Shown: positions 1 through 9,950 of the stretch, piece after piece
How positions within the stretch are numbered: the first letter of the stretch is position 1
Layout: every line of letters starts with the position of its first letter
Assembly: GCA_012845835.1 (NCBI GenBank)
Contig: JABAKD010000011.1
Location: forward strand, 11,532,381-11,596,380
Reading direction: 5' to 3'
Origin: Undaria pinnatifida
Lineage: Eukaryota; Sar; Phaeophyceae; Laminariales; Alariaceae
DNA: 64,000 nt
Position numbers and translations under genes: made by a program
The notes under the pieces: model-generated
Told to the model about the DNA's origin: nothing
Databases searched by the model: none
Seen by the model: the letters and a program-made list of their open reading frames with translations, nothing else

Positions 1-346
1 TGGAAGTCCTCGGCATCGCCACGGTAGCCAGCATCATCTAGAGAAATCACAATAGAGCCAGCGTATATCGCTTTTTGCGCCCACCTGAAGGCACGAGATG
101 AAGCATGACCGTTCTGACGAGCTCCTCTCACAGGGCTGGCCAACGGGTTTCGCAGGATCATTTTGGTTCTCTGATACACCACATGGTTCTGGAGATAACG
201 CTTGGTTCTCATTTTAGGCTCCGTTCCCATTTTTCCGAAAACTGCTTTGAGTTCGACGAAATTAGGGTCGATATTCATCTTTGCAAGCTGCGTTGTTGGT
301 ACTTGTAATATATTGTTGGTGAGTTTTTTACTTAATGGTTTTCTTC
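1..346 (-). CDS. Open frame running off the left edge (unidentified; partly inside a dispersed repeat)
   Basis: The minus strand is open from a stop near 349 to the first base of the window, about 115 codons. The first third (roughly 230-320) is a copy of the dispersed element whose core reads QLAKM-IDP-FVEL. The rest reads as ordinary coding sequence, including AFRWAQKAIYAGS and VISLDDAGYRGDAEDF at the edge. A possible splice acceptor (CCTTCAG followed by GTGGGC, near 77-83) would make the last 75 bases an exon of a gene continuing to the left. I do not recognise the family. It could be a transposon-derived ORF, or a gene exon joined by chance to a repeat. Confidence 0.3.
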
Positions 347-2498
347 ACGGCCTGGCTCACCATGCCGTCCCTTCATAACGTGCAGCAGTTGGAAGCAACA
401 CAGCCAGCCGTAAAAATAAAAAGCTGCCCAAAAAAGTAAGAATCTTGATGCTGCTCGACGGTGGAAAAAGGGCCCAGGGCAATACTCGTACGAAGGAACT
501 TGTAAAGTTTAAGAAATACAGCTTGCGTGAGCACGCAAAATAAGGTATTGAGCCTCGACGCCGATTGACGCTTCTTCTAAATAGCGGGTCTTAGCTGCTG
601 CAGTCAACTATTAATATTAATAACTGCAGCTTTTACATTACCACCGACCGGCCGCAATAAAAACACCACCAGGTTTCTCCCGAGCTGCTGTACAACAATA
701 CCTGGTACAAATCGTCATTTTTTTCGTCACTAGGGCACTTGGTACCAGTACGTACACAAAGCAGGCTCAAGTCCCAAAAGAGCACTTACGAATACCCTAC
801 AGCACGACAGCAGTGTCAGCTGCCAGCAGCGGTAGGAGATCTACAGCAAACACATAGTTGCGCCCAGCAGCCTCTACTCGCAGCTCTGCCGTGTGTGCAT
901 TTGTGCATGCGTGCGCTTGTCTGAATCGGTGCCTTGCAGCTACAGCATTGTAGTCTACACTAATAATAAATAAAAATGCGGCGTAATCTCTTTCTGTACG
1001 AGTAGACGAGACTACATGTTCATCTTCAAGCCCAACACAGCAGCAGCACAGCACGAACATACCACACCCACCTCCTCCACGAGGAAGAGCGCGAGTTCCC
1101 ATGGTACTACGCTCTGCCCACCGAAGGCCCGGACAAAGCTCCTCGCGGGCGCACCCCCACCGCCCTGCTGACAACTCCACGACTCGTTGGTGCAACGAGC
1201 ATATGTCCCATCAGAAAGTCTAAACCGCTTAGCAGTTGAATAACGCAGCAGGAGCGCTGCTGTAGAAGTTGGCCGCAAACGGCGCGAGCTGCCCGACAAG
1301 ATGTAGCAGTCGTCTGCTGTGCCTCTTGACCGAGGCAACAACAAGGCGTGCCTGGAAGAGGAGGTGGAGGTGGAGGTGGTGGAGGCCCGCCTGACTTGTC
1401 CCATATGCGCAGTAGTAGGCTCTACCTTGATCGACCACCAAGGTACATGACTGCTACTAGTAGGGCACATGTTGGGCACGAAAAATCCATGATGTCGATG
1501 TTGATGTTTTGGTGACCTCCACATAGCACGGGGTATGGCGAAGCTAGCACAGGTGCTGCTGCGAGTAGCCGCCGCCGCGTTTGCTTGGATCCGGGCGGAG
1601 GTCCGGCAGGAGCCATGCCGTGCTACGCGTGGAAGCATCGGCCTCTTCTCTCTTCCGGTTTCAAGCACTGCCGCTGTATAGACTAGAGCACCTTTGGTGT
1701 AACAGCTGCGGAATTGTGTGGACTTTTTTTCTCTTTTTGCGGGAGTTGGATTCATCGTTTTTTTTTCGGCGGGAGAAATTGGCTGACGTACCCCCCTGTC
1801 CTCCATTTTTTTCCAAACACGCCAGAGGGTTGTGATTCATATGAGTTTGATCGATTTAAGGGTCAACACCCACCTTTTTTTGCAAGAAGCTGCGCGATAC
1901 TCCGGCGTCGCGCGCTGTTTTCTATAGACTTGTTTCAAATCCAGCTGTGTCTGCAAGCTGCAGCTATACGCTCACATGAGACAGGCGAGGAAAATCTAAG
2001 AAAGACGTTTTGTCCGATTTTACAGTGAACTATTTTGTGGGCACCTTTTTTTGTTTTTGGGCATTTTCCCCAGAAACTTGCGGGGCCTCCTCTGGTCAAC
2101 AACGCCACACCTCTCTCTCCTACTCGCAATGCTAACCCCACCACGGTGCACTACCACCATCATCGTCGTACCGCGCATGCCGTCCGCAGATACGCCCATT
2201 CCTTTGCTTATTATCTTCGATCGCGCTGCGCATACATGCCTCTCCTAATAATCCACCGCGGCGCACCGCCACCGCCGTCGTACAGTGCATGCCGTCGGTA
2301 CATCCGTGTCCGTAATAAGGTTGCTTCGATCATGCTCAGATCACTGACCGCCAGCTATCGTTGTATGGGTTTCAAGAAAAACGTCGATCTCTTCTCATCA
2401 CTAAGTTATACTCCGGAGTATTACCTTCTCTCTCCTACGACTCCATCCCGGTGCACCACCTCCACCTTCTTCTGTCGTTACGTGTTTGCCGTCGGTAG
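347..2498. other. Non-coding stretch upstream of the first recognised EGF exon
   Basis: I searched both strands for another cysteine-rich exon ending in phase 1, to precede the exon at 2499, and found none. The long minus frames at 797-1806 are GC-rich and lack any family motif. A weak, decayed copy of the dispersed IDPKFVEL element lies near 1835-1990 on the minus strand. Degenerate copies of the next exon's acceptor region occupy about 2141-2362 (separate entry). Confidence 0.5.
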
Positions 2499-2575
2499 AT
2501 GCGTGTCCGTCAGGTTGCTCCGATCATGGCGTATGCTTCAGCATCCACGAGCTGAGCCAGATCACTGAAGGATTG
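2141..2575 (+). repeat. Three decayed tandem copies of an exon-acceptor region
   Basis: Blocks starting near 2141, 2263 and 2451 share the order GTGCAC, a CCACC/TCC-rich stretch, TCGT, GCATGCCGTC or TTGCCGTC, then the exon start. The third block is the functional one: GTCGGTAG followed by the exon at 2499. In the second block the acceptor reads GTCGGTAC and the exon-like sequence has stop codons, yet GATCATG and CAGATCACTGA are still aligned. The first copy matches only over the acceptor region. This looks like a tandem duplication of intron end plus exon start, with two dead copies. Confidence 0.55.
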
Positions 2576-5500
2576 CCGCTGATGAGCGAGTTCAACATCT
2601 ACGGGGGGGTAGGCTCTAACGAGGTGACAAACGGCGTACCAGATGTCATATTGAAATACCATAAGCGAAAATACGATGTCACCTTATACATTAGGTTTTG
2701 ATTTATTAAACTTACTAAAAACGGACGACCGATGTGGTACGCAGCTTGCAAAGATGTGTATCGACCCTAAATTCGTCGAACTCACAGCTGACAGCGTTAG
2801 AATAATTATAAAATACATTAACTCTCTTACTACACTTGATAATCTATGCCAATCTATTTCAAGTAGTTTGTCTGCCGACACATGGTTGCAGCTAACAATA
2901 CGAGAAGGCGGTACAGGTGTAGGGGCCGGTAATTGTCTGATGCAGCTCATCCTTTATGCAACTCACCGAACACCCCACGGCGATTCGCGCTTGGTGCACG
3001 TGATGTCTCTCTGGCCGGTAAAACTCAAGGTGCTCCGTCCCGGCATCGTAGGGATGTGAGGGTCTGATAGCTAATAGCTATGGGCATACGACACTGCGGC
3101 GCTATGCATGACAATGAGTATACCCCCTCCACAGTCTATCCAAGGAGATAGATGGCGCCCGCAGACGGTCAAAAAGGCAGGAGATACACGAGATAAGCCT
3201 TTTTAATGTAACCTATGGAATAAATGTGCTGAGCGCCCAAATGCACGGGGTGTAGTAGGAACGGTATTCCGCCTCGGAAGGGAACCGTGTGATTAATGAT
3301 CAAATTACTATGGCAAGGAACAAATGAGTACGCCCCCCGCCACCCCCAACCGCCATATCTGGCCCTACGAGACAGCTGGCTCACATATAGTCTAGCCTTG
3401 CAGCCATCGCCACCGTGAATGTACGTCGTATCAATACACACAAGGGTGACTTTCTGTTAATCCCGCTTGTTCCCGGCAGACGGTGGCCTGGGATTCCGAG
3501 GCGATGTATGGTTGCCGGTGCGATTCATCTTGGGAGGTGGGACTGGGTGCTGGGCAACGGCAACAAGCGGAGTACTTTGGCGCGGACTGTGCTCAACGTG
3601 AGTCTGGCCTCGCGATGCACGCTTAAGTAACTTTTATCACTGCACACGACACACATCTACTGCATCTATGATTGCGAGTAGTCTGCCCCCCCCCAAAAGC
3701 ATGTGCAGTGCACAGCAGCATTGCAACGCAAACGGTCTCCGAATTTGCTAACTATCTGGATTTCAGCTTCGTATGTAGTGGTCGATGGTAGGTGCCCTGT
3801 ACTGTACGCTGCTGTTTTGTCCTCTAACGCGTGTCGGGCACAAAGGTTTCTCTGCAATGCGAAATGACATACGAAAGACAGCATAGCTGTCGCTAACGAC
3901 TCGCGCAGCAGGATACTTGACACTTTTTTTTGTAACCGTCGTCAACTTGTGTTGCGTTGGTGGCCGGCGGACGCTTCAGGCAACTCCAAAGGGGCCCTGT
4001 TCTTTTGGCGCTATTAAAAATTAGAAACTCACATTAGCATGCAATATATTAGACACGCGCGTGGAGGCATTTTCGGTTAGAGGGTGGGAAGTTCGTGCAC
4101 ACCACCAAAACGCGCATTCACCTAGATTCTCTCCTTGGTTGTACAAAACGTGCTATGATGTGTCGATTTCAGGGAGATGTCCTACCGGAGACGACCCCCT
4201 AACGGCCGCGGACGACACGGACTGCGAGGGAGTTACAGCAGATGGAGGCTTCGGAGTGGGAGAGGTGTGCACGGCAACATCGCATAGTCTAACGGTGGAG
4301 ACTAACGGTAGCTGTGCGGTTCTTGTGTCATCCTGGGGGGGGGTCGATGCAATCGTACCACCCGTGCTGTGACAGCGGTACAGTACCTCTCTGTGTCCAA
4401 AACATTCATGACGACGGAGTACCTCAACCAACAAACTGCACACACAACATTAAATATCAACGCGTGCTACGATATAGATGTGCCACTTTTTTGCGAAACT
4501 AACTATTTTCTTAATGACGGGGCTCCTTAACCTATTAGACTACTATTGTTACTATTACTATTACTATTACTATTAGTACTATGAATACTAATAGTACAAT
4601 CGTTGGAATGTCGTCGTTCCTGTTTTTCAATATTTTTTTTCACGCTTAGGCCATGGGTTAGGCCATCGGGTTGCATGTGCGTTTACTCAAAAAAATATAT
4701 ATTTTTTTTAGTGAGGTACTTATAGTAGTAATAGTAGTAGTAACAATAGTAGCAGTAGTAGTAGTAGTAGTAGGAGTAATACTAGTAGTAATAGTCGTAG
4801 TCGTAGTCGTAGTAGTAGTACTAGTAGTAGTATCAGAACAAAAATGTGCACATTTACCGTAACATGTGTGTATGATAAACTCGTTCTACGGTAGCCCCCC
4901 AAACTTTTTCTTCGACGAAATCACCCGCTTCGAAACCAGCTCCCGGCCGTGTCTCCTGAAATACGGTGCCCCTTGCCACCCCGACGTCGCCGTTCGGTAG
5001 TAGTACTAGTGCTACTAGTAGTAGTCCCCTGCAAACAAGAATAAATAATATTACAATATTTTTTTCACGGCTTCCTTCCTCGTGTCTAGCAGCCATGAAT
5101 GAAACGTTCGCTCTGGAAAATCGCCGGTTTTGGGGAGGGGGTATCTTAGAATCAGTCGACAATATCGTTCATCTGCTGGTTACCGTTTCAATTTATTCGG
5201 TGCATAGACTATATCTAGATCGTGGGATTTTTATGGGGTTGCTTCCTTTTTTTTTCTCGAATGCTTTTTGGGGTGTGGTATCACAGCTGAGTGAGGTGGC
5301 TTTGTTTTTTCTGCAACAAAATCGCTGACCTAGAGCTATATATAGTCAATCCTTAACGAGGAAATACTGTAAAAAAACGTGTTCCCAACGTATCATACAT
5401 GCAGCTTGCAGAGCTAAGTATCGACCACTCAAAGCCGGTCGAACTCACAACTGAAGTATGTGACAAGACACTACTTCACCTCTCGCTAGGAGCTCCCGAG

Positions 5501-6489
5501 GGCTGGTGGACATTTATGAATATCGTTACCCGTGTGCGTTGAGGAGCAGGAAAGCCCCAACCAAACCCAATCCAACCCAACAAAGTTGCTTTGCTGTCTG
5601 GGTTGGTGTGTGCGTCTCACGCAATGGTTTTATTTCCTCCTTCTTTCGTAGAAGGTCCGGTCGTCGGGTGGGTCACGCACGCATGAAACATGTGGGCACG
5701 CGAGGCTGAAAATGAGCGCCTACTTTTTAGCGTCGTCGGACAATAAAATCTCGCTTCGCTCGTAAAAAAAACGTGATACCCTACTTTTTGGCGTCATCGG
5801 AAAATTATAAACTATTTTCGTTCGTGCTAAGAAAATTCATTTTTTTTCGGCGTCGTTTGAAATTAAAACCTCGCTTTCGGAGAGATAAAACGAGCCCTTA
5901 CTTTTTAGCGTCGTCGGAAATTAGAAACTCGCTTCGCTAAAATGGGCCCATATTTTTTGGCGCCGTCGGAAATTAGACACTCGCTTCGTTCGTAATAATA
6001 TAATGAGCCCCTATTCTTGTCATTATCGGAACTTGAAAGTTTCGATTGGCTGCAGAGCGATAAATTGAGTCCTTATTTTTTGGCGCCGTCGGAAATCAAA
6101 GTATCGCTTCGCTCGTAATGATAAAACGATCCCCTCTTTTTGGCGCCGTCGGAAATTAAAAGCTCGCTTCGCTCGAAATGATAAAATGGGACCCTGCTTT
6201 TTGGCGCCGTCGGAGATTAGAAGCTCGCGAAGTCGTTCGAAACGATAAAATGAGCCCCTATTTTTGGCGTTCGTCTGGAATTAGAAAGTCGCTTCGCTCG
6301 AAATACTAATATGAAAACCTTCAACACCGTCCTTCTCCCTACCCATTCAATGTCGACTGGCAGGCGGGAAACTTGTGCCATGTGGACTGCTCTAACCGAG
6401 GGCAGTGCGACTACACCAGTGGGGATTGCGACTGCTACGCCGGTTTCTACGGAGACAATTGCGGCAAAACAACCGCCTTGTCTTACTAA
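2499..6489 (+). CDS. EGF/tenascin-like cysteine-rich protein, 3' part (four exons)
   Basis: Exons are 2499-2623, 3480-3597, 4173-4264 and 6364-6489 (TAA at 6487), joined with consistent phases into 152 residues plus stop. The first codon is split with a missing upstream exon. In order they carry CPSGCSDHGVC with a YGG loop, WDSEAMYGCRCDSSW with GLGAG and EYFGADC, RRCPTGDDPL with DTDCEG, and GNLCHVDCSNRGQCDY followed by CDCYAGFYGDNCG. The last is a standard EGF fold with six cysteines. This cassette order is known to me from large, mostly secreted or surface proteins of stramenopiles whose function is unknown; an adhesive or extracellular matrix role is inference. No membrane segment follows the last EGF module, which ends in KTTALSY. 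Intron 3 (2.1 kb) holds TAG microsatellites, a TIR element and a 60-bp minisatellite. The 5' end, signal peptide and full length are not visible. Confidence 0.88.
2741..2820 (+). repeat. Dispersed IDPKFVEL element, copy in EGF intron 1
   Basis: The core GCAGCTTGCAAAGATG is followed by a block translating as IDPKFVELTAD and an A/T-rich TTATAAAATAC end. Other copies, with varying decay, lie near 240-320(-), 5400-5470(+), 7490-7570(+), 10697-10780(+), 25938-26010(+), 26531-26595(+), 26600-26690(-), 27110-27195(+), 31835-31900(+), 39063-39130(+), 40598-40660(-) and 47948-48050(-). Copies are 60-250 bp; the longest ones have CACCCATATAGTA and GTACCAACAA upstream of the core. Confidence 0.75.
3135..3335 (+). 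pseudogene. Decayed copy of the 45.9-kb ORF-bearing element
   Basis: This matches 45945-46150 in order: GGAGATAGATGG, then GAGCGCCCAAATG, then GTAGGAACGGT, then CTCGGAAGGGA, then CAACAAATGAGTAC and a C-run. Here the frame is broken by several stops, while the 45.9-kb copy is open. It lies in intron 1 of the EGF gene. Confidence 0.6.
4541..4840 (+). repeat. TTACTA and TAG microsatellites
   Basis: About 60 bases of TTACTA-type repeats (4541-4600) are followed by about 120 bases of imperfect TAG (4719-4840). The poly-Val and poly-Leu frames on the two strands here are translations of the trinucleotide and are not proteins. Confidence 0.9.
4886..5149. mobile_element. MITE-like TIR element, copy 1
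   Basis: About 264 bp bounded by CTACGGTAGCCCCCC on the left and an inverted GGGGGTATCTTAG on the right. The interior matches copy 2 (7710-7978) over nearly its whole length, with landmarks AAACCAGCTCCCGG, ACGACGTCG-like and GCAGCCATGA. It has no coding capacity, which fits a non-autonomous DNA transposon. A clear target-site duplication is not visible. Copy 1 has gained a short TAG/CTAGTAG microsatellite near 5000. Confidence 0.65.
5715..6310 (+). repeat. ~60-bp minisatellite, about ten units
   Basis: Units follow the pattern AAATGAGCCC, CTACTTTTTGGCG, CGTCGGAAATTAGAAA, CTCGCTTCGCTCG with few length changes. The array fills the end of EGF intron 3 and stops about 55 bases before the last exon's acceptor at 6363. 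Confidence 0.85.
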
Positions 6490-7709
6490 ATTAAAAGTAA
6501 ATTCACACGTCCGCTAGATCACAATCTGGCACATGAGCCAGATCAGGATGGAGACAATATAGCACATCGTACAAATCACGACACGATCTGGATAACCTGG
6601 CACATCGTACAGATCACGATCGCCGTACACATCACCATCTGCCGTAGCACACATCGCGCAGATTAAGACACGATCTTGATAATATAGCACTTCCAGATAC
6701 CTGGTAACATATGAACAGCACGTACAGATGACGCGATCCAGATAATCCAGCACATCGCACTGATCACAATATACAGATGATAACCTACGAGTAGCACACC
6801 GTACAGATAACTCTCTATATCATGAGCATCACGTACCTACCGTTGTGAAATGCTGCGTACAAGATGTGCAAGATAGATCATACAGATGATCAGCATACAG
6901 ATCGCACCCAACAAACCTGATAAAGATTGTGTGCAGATCATGTAGACCAGGGATCTATTTGCCTAGAAGATGAAATGGAGATCTGGCCTGTCCGACGTAC
7001 TTAGTATGATACTATATACATGGATCGTCTCCCTATAGTGCCGTACGTGCAACCCAACAACACCGGCAGTATACCGGACACCGGAACTATTGGGCGTAGT
7101 ACCTCTATACTGGTACTGGTATTGGTAGCATGAATCCTGTCGTGCCGAGCGCTTTCGTGGGCACTATATCGGCAATAGGCACTATTCAACTGGCAATATA
7201 AGGAGACCCCCACTGTAACTACATATATAGAGGGCACGAGGCGAAGACGTAAATTACAGCGCTTTCAACGCGTCGGAACACTGGCAACTCGACAACTCAA
7301 AGTCAGCAGCTAACACCGCCAATCCTTCTACTACTATACAAACCACCACGGGCCGTGGCTTGTCCTAAATGCAGGTCGGCCCCGTCCAAAACCTTCCTGC
7401 AGCTTGCCTGCGGCGAACACCTGGCAACATCCATCTATTAGAGGAGTCATATATATATATCTTCAAAGGATAACGCATCTGTAAAAACAAGCAAAGACTA
7501 TCCACCCTAAATTTGTCGAACTCAAAGCTGACGCGCGTGTATTTATTTATATAATATTTTTATAAAACACCAGGCATCGATCTTGCACGTTTGACCCATA
7601 CCAACCAGCGACACCAAAGTAACTTTTCAAGACGCGTGCTGCGCTGGAGGTAGCACTTTCTGGCCGAAGAAAATTGTTCGGAGTGTTGCGATGGAGGCAG
7701 CGAGTCTTA

Positions 7710-7978
7710 CTACGGTAGCCCCCCCTCACCCTAACCCTAACTTTTTGTTAACGAAATTGCCGGTTTCAAAACCAGCTCCCGGTCGTTTATCTCCTCAAAT
7801 ACGGGCCGGTATCCCTCGAAACCACGACGTCGTCGATCGTTAGACCTTTTGCGCACAAGAAAATACGTGGATACACTTTTTTTTCAACGGTATCTCGTTC
7901 CTCGTGCCGAGCAGCCATGATTCATTTGAAACTTTCGTTCAAGAAAATCGCTGGTTTTGGGGGGGGGGGGTATCGTAG
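7710..7978. mobile_element. MITE-like TIR element, copy 2
   Basis: About 269 bp bounded by CTACGGTAGCCCCCC and the inverted GGGGGGTATCGTAG. It is homologous to 4886-5149 across the interior, including AAAATCGCTGGTTTTGG near the right end. The sequence TCAGTC follows the right end in both copies, so the true border may lie a few bases further out. Confidence 0.65.
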
Positions 7979-8364
7979 AATCAGTCTAAGCGCGCGCTTT
8001 TTGGCTGAAGAAACTTCTTCGGAGTGCTGCAATAGAGGCAGCGGCGTTTGTTTCACGGGGTTCCTTAGCTCCAAATCGTCTGAAATTTTACCTCTTTTTT
8101 TGCATCATTTTTGTTGCAGTATGTTTCGTTGTACTACATGGGTCATATAATATCATGGGGGCAACATCGGGTAGCTCTTTTAGTTTCTCTCCAAATAAAT
8201 CAGCTTTGTGGGTGAGGTATAGATAGTAGCTCCTCATTTAGAGCCCCCCAACGAACCCCTCCCTATAGTAACTTCAAGTAAATTTGTAAAAAAAAAGAGT
8301 TTCCCTGTTGTAAAGGCGTGAAGAGCCCCAGAAAAAAAAAATATTGCACCTCTACCGTCTGAAC

Positions 8365-8689
8365 TTTTTTTTTTTCTTTTCACACACATATACTTTCCAG
8401 CTTCTGGACAAGCCGTGGTCACAGGTGTCGTCCCTTCTTCCCCCCGGTTCTTGCCTTCAATTTGTATCGCGTATAGGGTTCAGCAATCCCACTGCTCGTC
8501 GATTTTTCCTCGAGTTGTTGCCAACTCTCACGCTCTCGCGCTTTCTGCAAGTCAACTTGTGCACAAGAAAAAAGTCCCTAGCACGAATTTATACTCGAGT
8601 ATGTATGCACTCGGGGGGATTCGAACTCACGAAACTGGAACCTATACCACACCAGGCTCGAGGATAACCTGATACGCCACCGGGGCGAC
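8365..8689 (-). mobile_element. tRNA-derived SINE, copy 1
   Basis: On the minus strand it begins GTCGCCCCGGTGGCGTATCA, an A-box-like start. A canonical B box, GAGTTCGAATCC, lies about 55 bases in. A roughly 230-bp body follows, with GTGCACAAGTTGACTTG, GAAAAATCGACGAGCAG and CACAGGTG, ending in an A-rich tail (poly-T on the plus strand at 8365-8380). Pol III promoter plus A tail is the classic SINE layout. The body shows no relation to tRNA. Confidence 0.8.
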
Positions 8690-9028
8690 CTGCAACCCTA
8701 CAGTAGTGTACTGTAACTCCTACCTTTGGGGGGGGCTTGGAATCTGTCGGGGGTGGACTTGAGATCGGCAGGGGCGGTCGCGGTGCTCCAGAGTGTCTTG
8801 GTGGCTTTTTTTTTTTTTTTTCTTTTTTATCCTCCGGCGGATGGGGAAAAATAAAGCTTTAGCTCACCACACTTCCACGTATTTTCATACGCGTCGTGTG
8901 TCGATTTAACTCAGTTGCTTTCGCAGCCCAACGCTAGCTGGCGCACCCTTCGGGTCCCAGTAGGTATAGCGTAAGCTGTCCCTATCAGTGGTCTTCGTTA
9001 CAACCCCGGCAGCGCAAGCTGCCGTTGT

Positions 9029-9470
9029 CTTGGTGGCGTTTAAAAAAACACTCCGGGCGGCCGAAAGGCCAGCCTCCACCAATCTGATAGCAGGCAGCCT
9101 CTGTAGGAAAGTTTTAGGAGAACCAACCCGCACTTTAAGGCAGGTCGCCCACCATCCATCTTGGTAATTTTGTTTTTTTTTTGTCTCCGAACGCTCCTTT
9201 TTTAGGTTCCCCGTTTCGGAAAATCTCACACACAACAGCAGGCAGTCGTAGCAGGTAGCGTGTTTTGGTGGCGTTTAAATAAACACTCCGGGCGGCCGAA
9301 AACCAGCCTCCACCAATCAGACAGCAGGCAGCCTGCATGGAGGTTTTTGCAGAGTCAGCCTGCATTTAGGACAGGTCACCCACCATATATCTAGGAAATT
9401 TTGTATTTTCTGCTCACGACGTTTTGTTTTTCGGTTCCGCCTCGGAAAATGTTATACACAACAAACACTA
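9029..9470. repeat. ~200-230 bp tandem duplication
   Basis: Two units start at TCTTGGTGGCGTTTAAA (about 9029) and TTTTGGTGGCGTTTAAA (about 9262). Each continues through CACTCCGGGCGGCCGAAA, CCAGCCTCCACCAATC, GGCAGCCTG-like and a CGGAAAAT end. The second unit is the more diverged at its 3' end. Confidence 0.75.
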
Positions 9471-9549
9471 CACGGTAGTAGCCGGTACAAACACAGTCGC
9501 CCACGTAGGCGACACCACAGGAAACCCATACTCGTATATAGCTCCACGA

Positions 9550-9950
9550 CGATGAAACGCGGCGTGGCCTCTCCAAAAACGTGAGACGCTTTAGTTGCTA
9601 TTGGGCTTCAGCACAACGAAAACGCGGTGCATCCTCTAAAAAAACTAAACGCTCGCGTGCCGCCACTACTATTATTAACAGGCTTCAGCACAACAAAAAC
9701 GCGGTGTAACCTTTTCAAAAAAGTGAACGCCCCCGTGCCTCTACTGGGCTCCAGTGCAACAACAAACGGGGCATAACCCCTCCCAAAGTGAAACGCTTTC
9801 GTCGCTATTGGGCTTCAGCAAAGAAAGAGGCGTAGCCCCTGCAAAAGAGTGACGCGTACGCGTGCCGCTGTTGGTTTCAGCACCAAAAATACGCGGCGTA
9901 ACCTCTCCAGAGCAATGAAACGCTCGCGTGGTGCCGCTATTGGGCCTCCC
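9550..9950 (-). repeat. ~70-bp minisatellite overlapping the P450 stop codon
   Basis: About six degenerate units run CGCTATTGGGCTTCAGCAC, then AACAAAAACGCGG, GTAACCTCTCC and AAAGTGAAACGCTCGCGTG. The right-most unit reads GCCGCTATTGGGCCTCC. This is the complement of the final P450 codons (E-A-Q-stop), so the array and the coding sequence share their border. Confidence 0.75.

Larger units (their letters stand above)
6490..9936. other. Convergent intergenic region, EGF gene 3' end to P450 3' end
   Basis: No gene recognised. From left to right it holds a degenerate CAGATCACGATC-type repeat (6520-6800), a GATCATGTAGACCAGGGATC block (about 6925-7000) related to 38120-38220, a block near 7130-7215 related to 41548-41625, an IDPKFVEL element copy (about 7490-7570), the second TIR element (7710-7978), a SINE (8365-8689), a 200-bp tandem duplication (9029-9470) and the P450-end minisatellite (9550-9950). 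Confidence 0.7.

Noticed and set aside
1012-1806. 264-residue minus frame
   Set aside because: No domain or membrane pattern, low-complexity Thr/Ser runs, and overlapping equal-length frames on the same strand; it is probably chance in GC-rich sequence.
8600-8690. tRNA gene suggested by the B box GAGTTCGAATCC
   Set aside because: The head has no acceptor stem pairing visible at its 3' side and continues into a 230-bp body with an A tail in several copies, so it is a SINE head.
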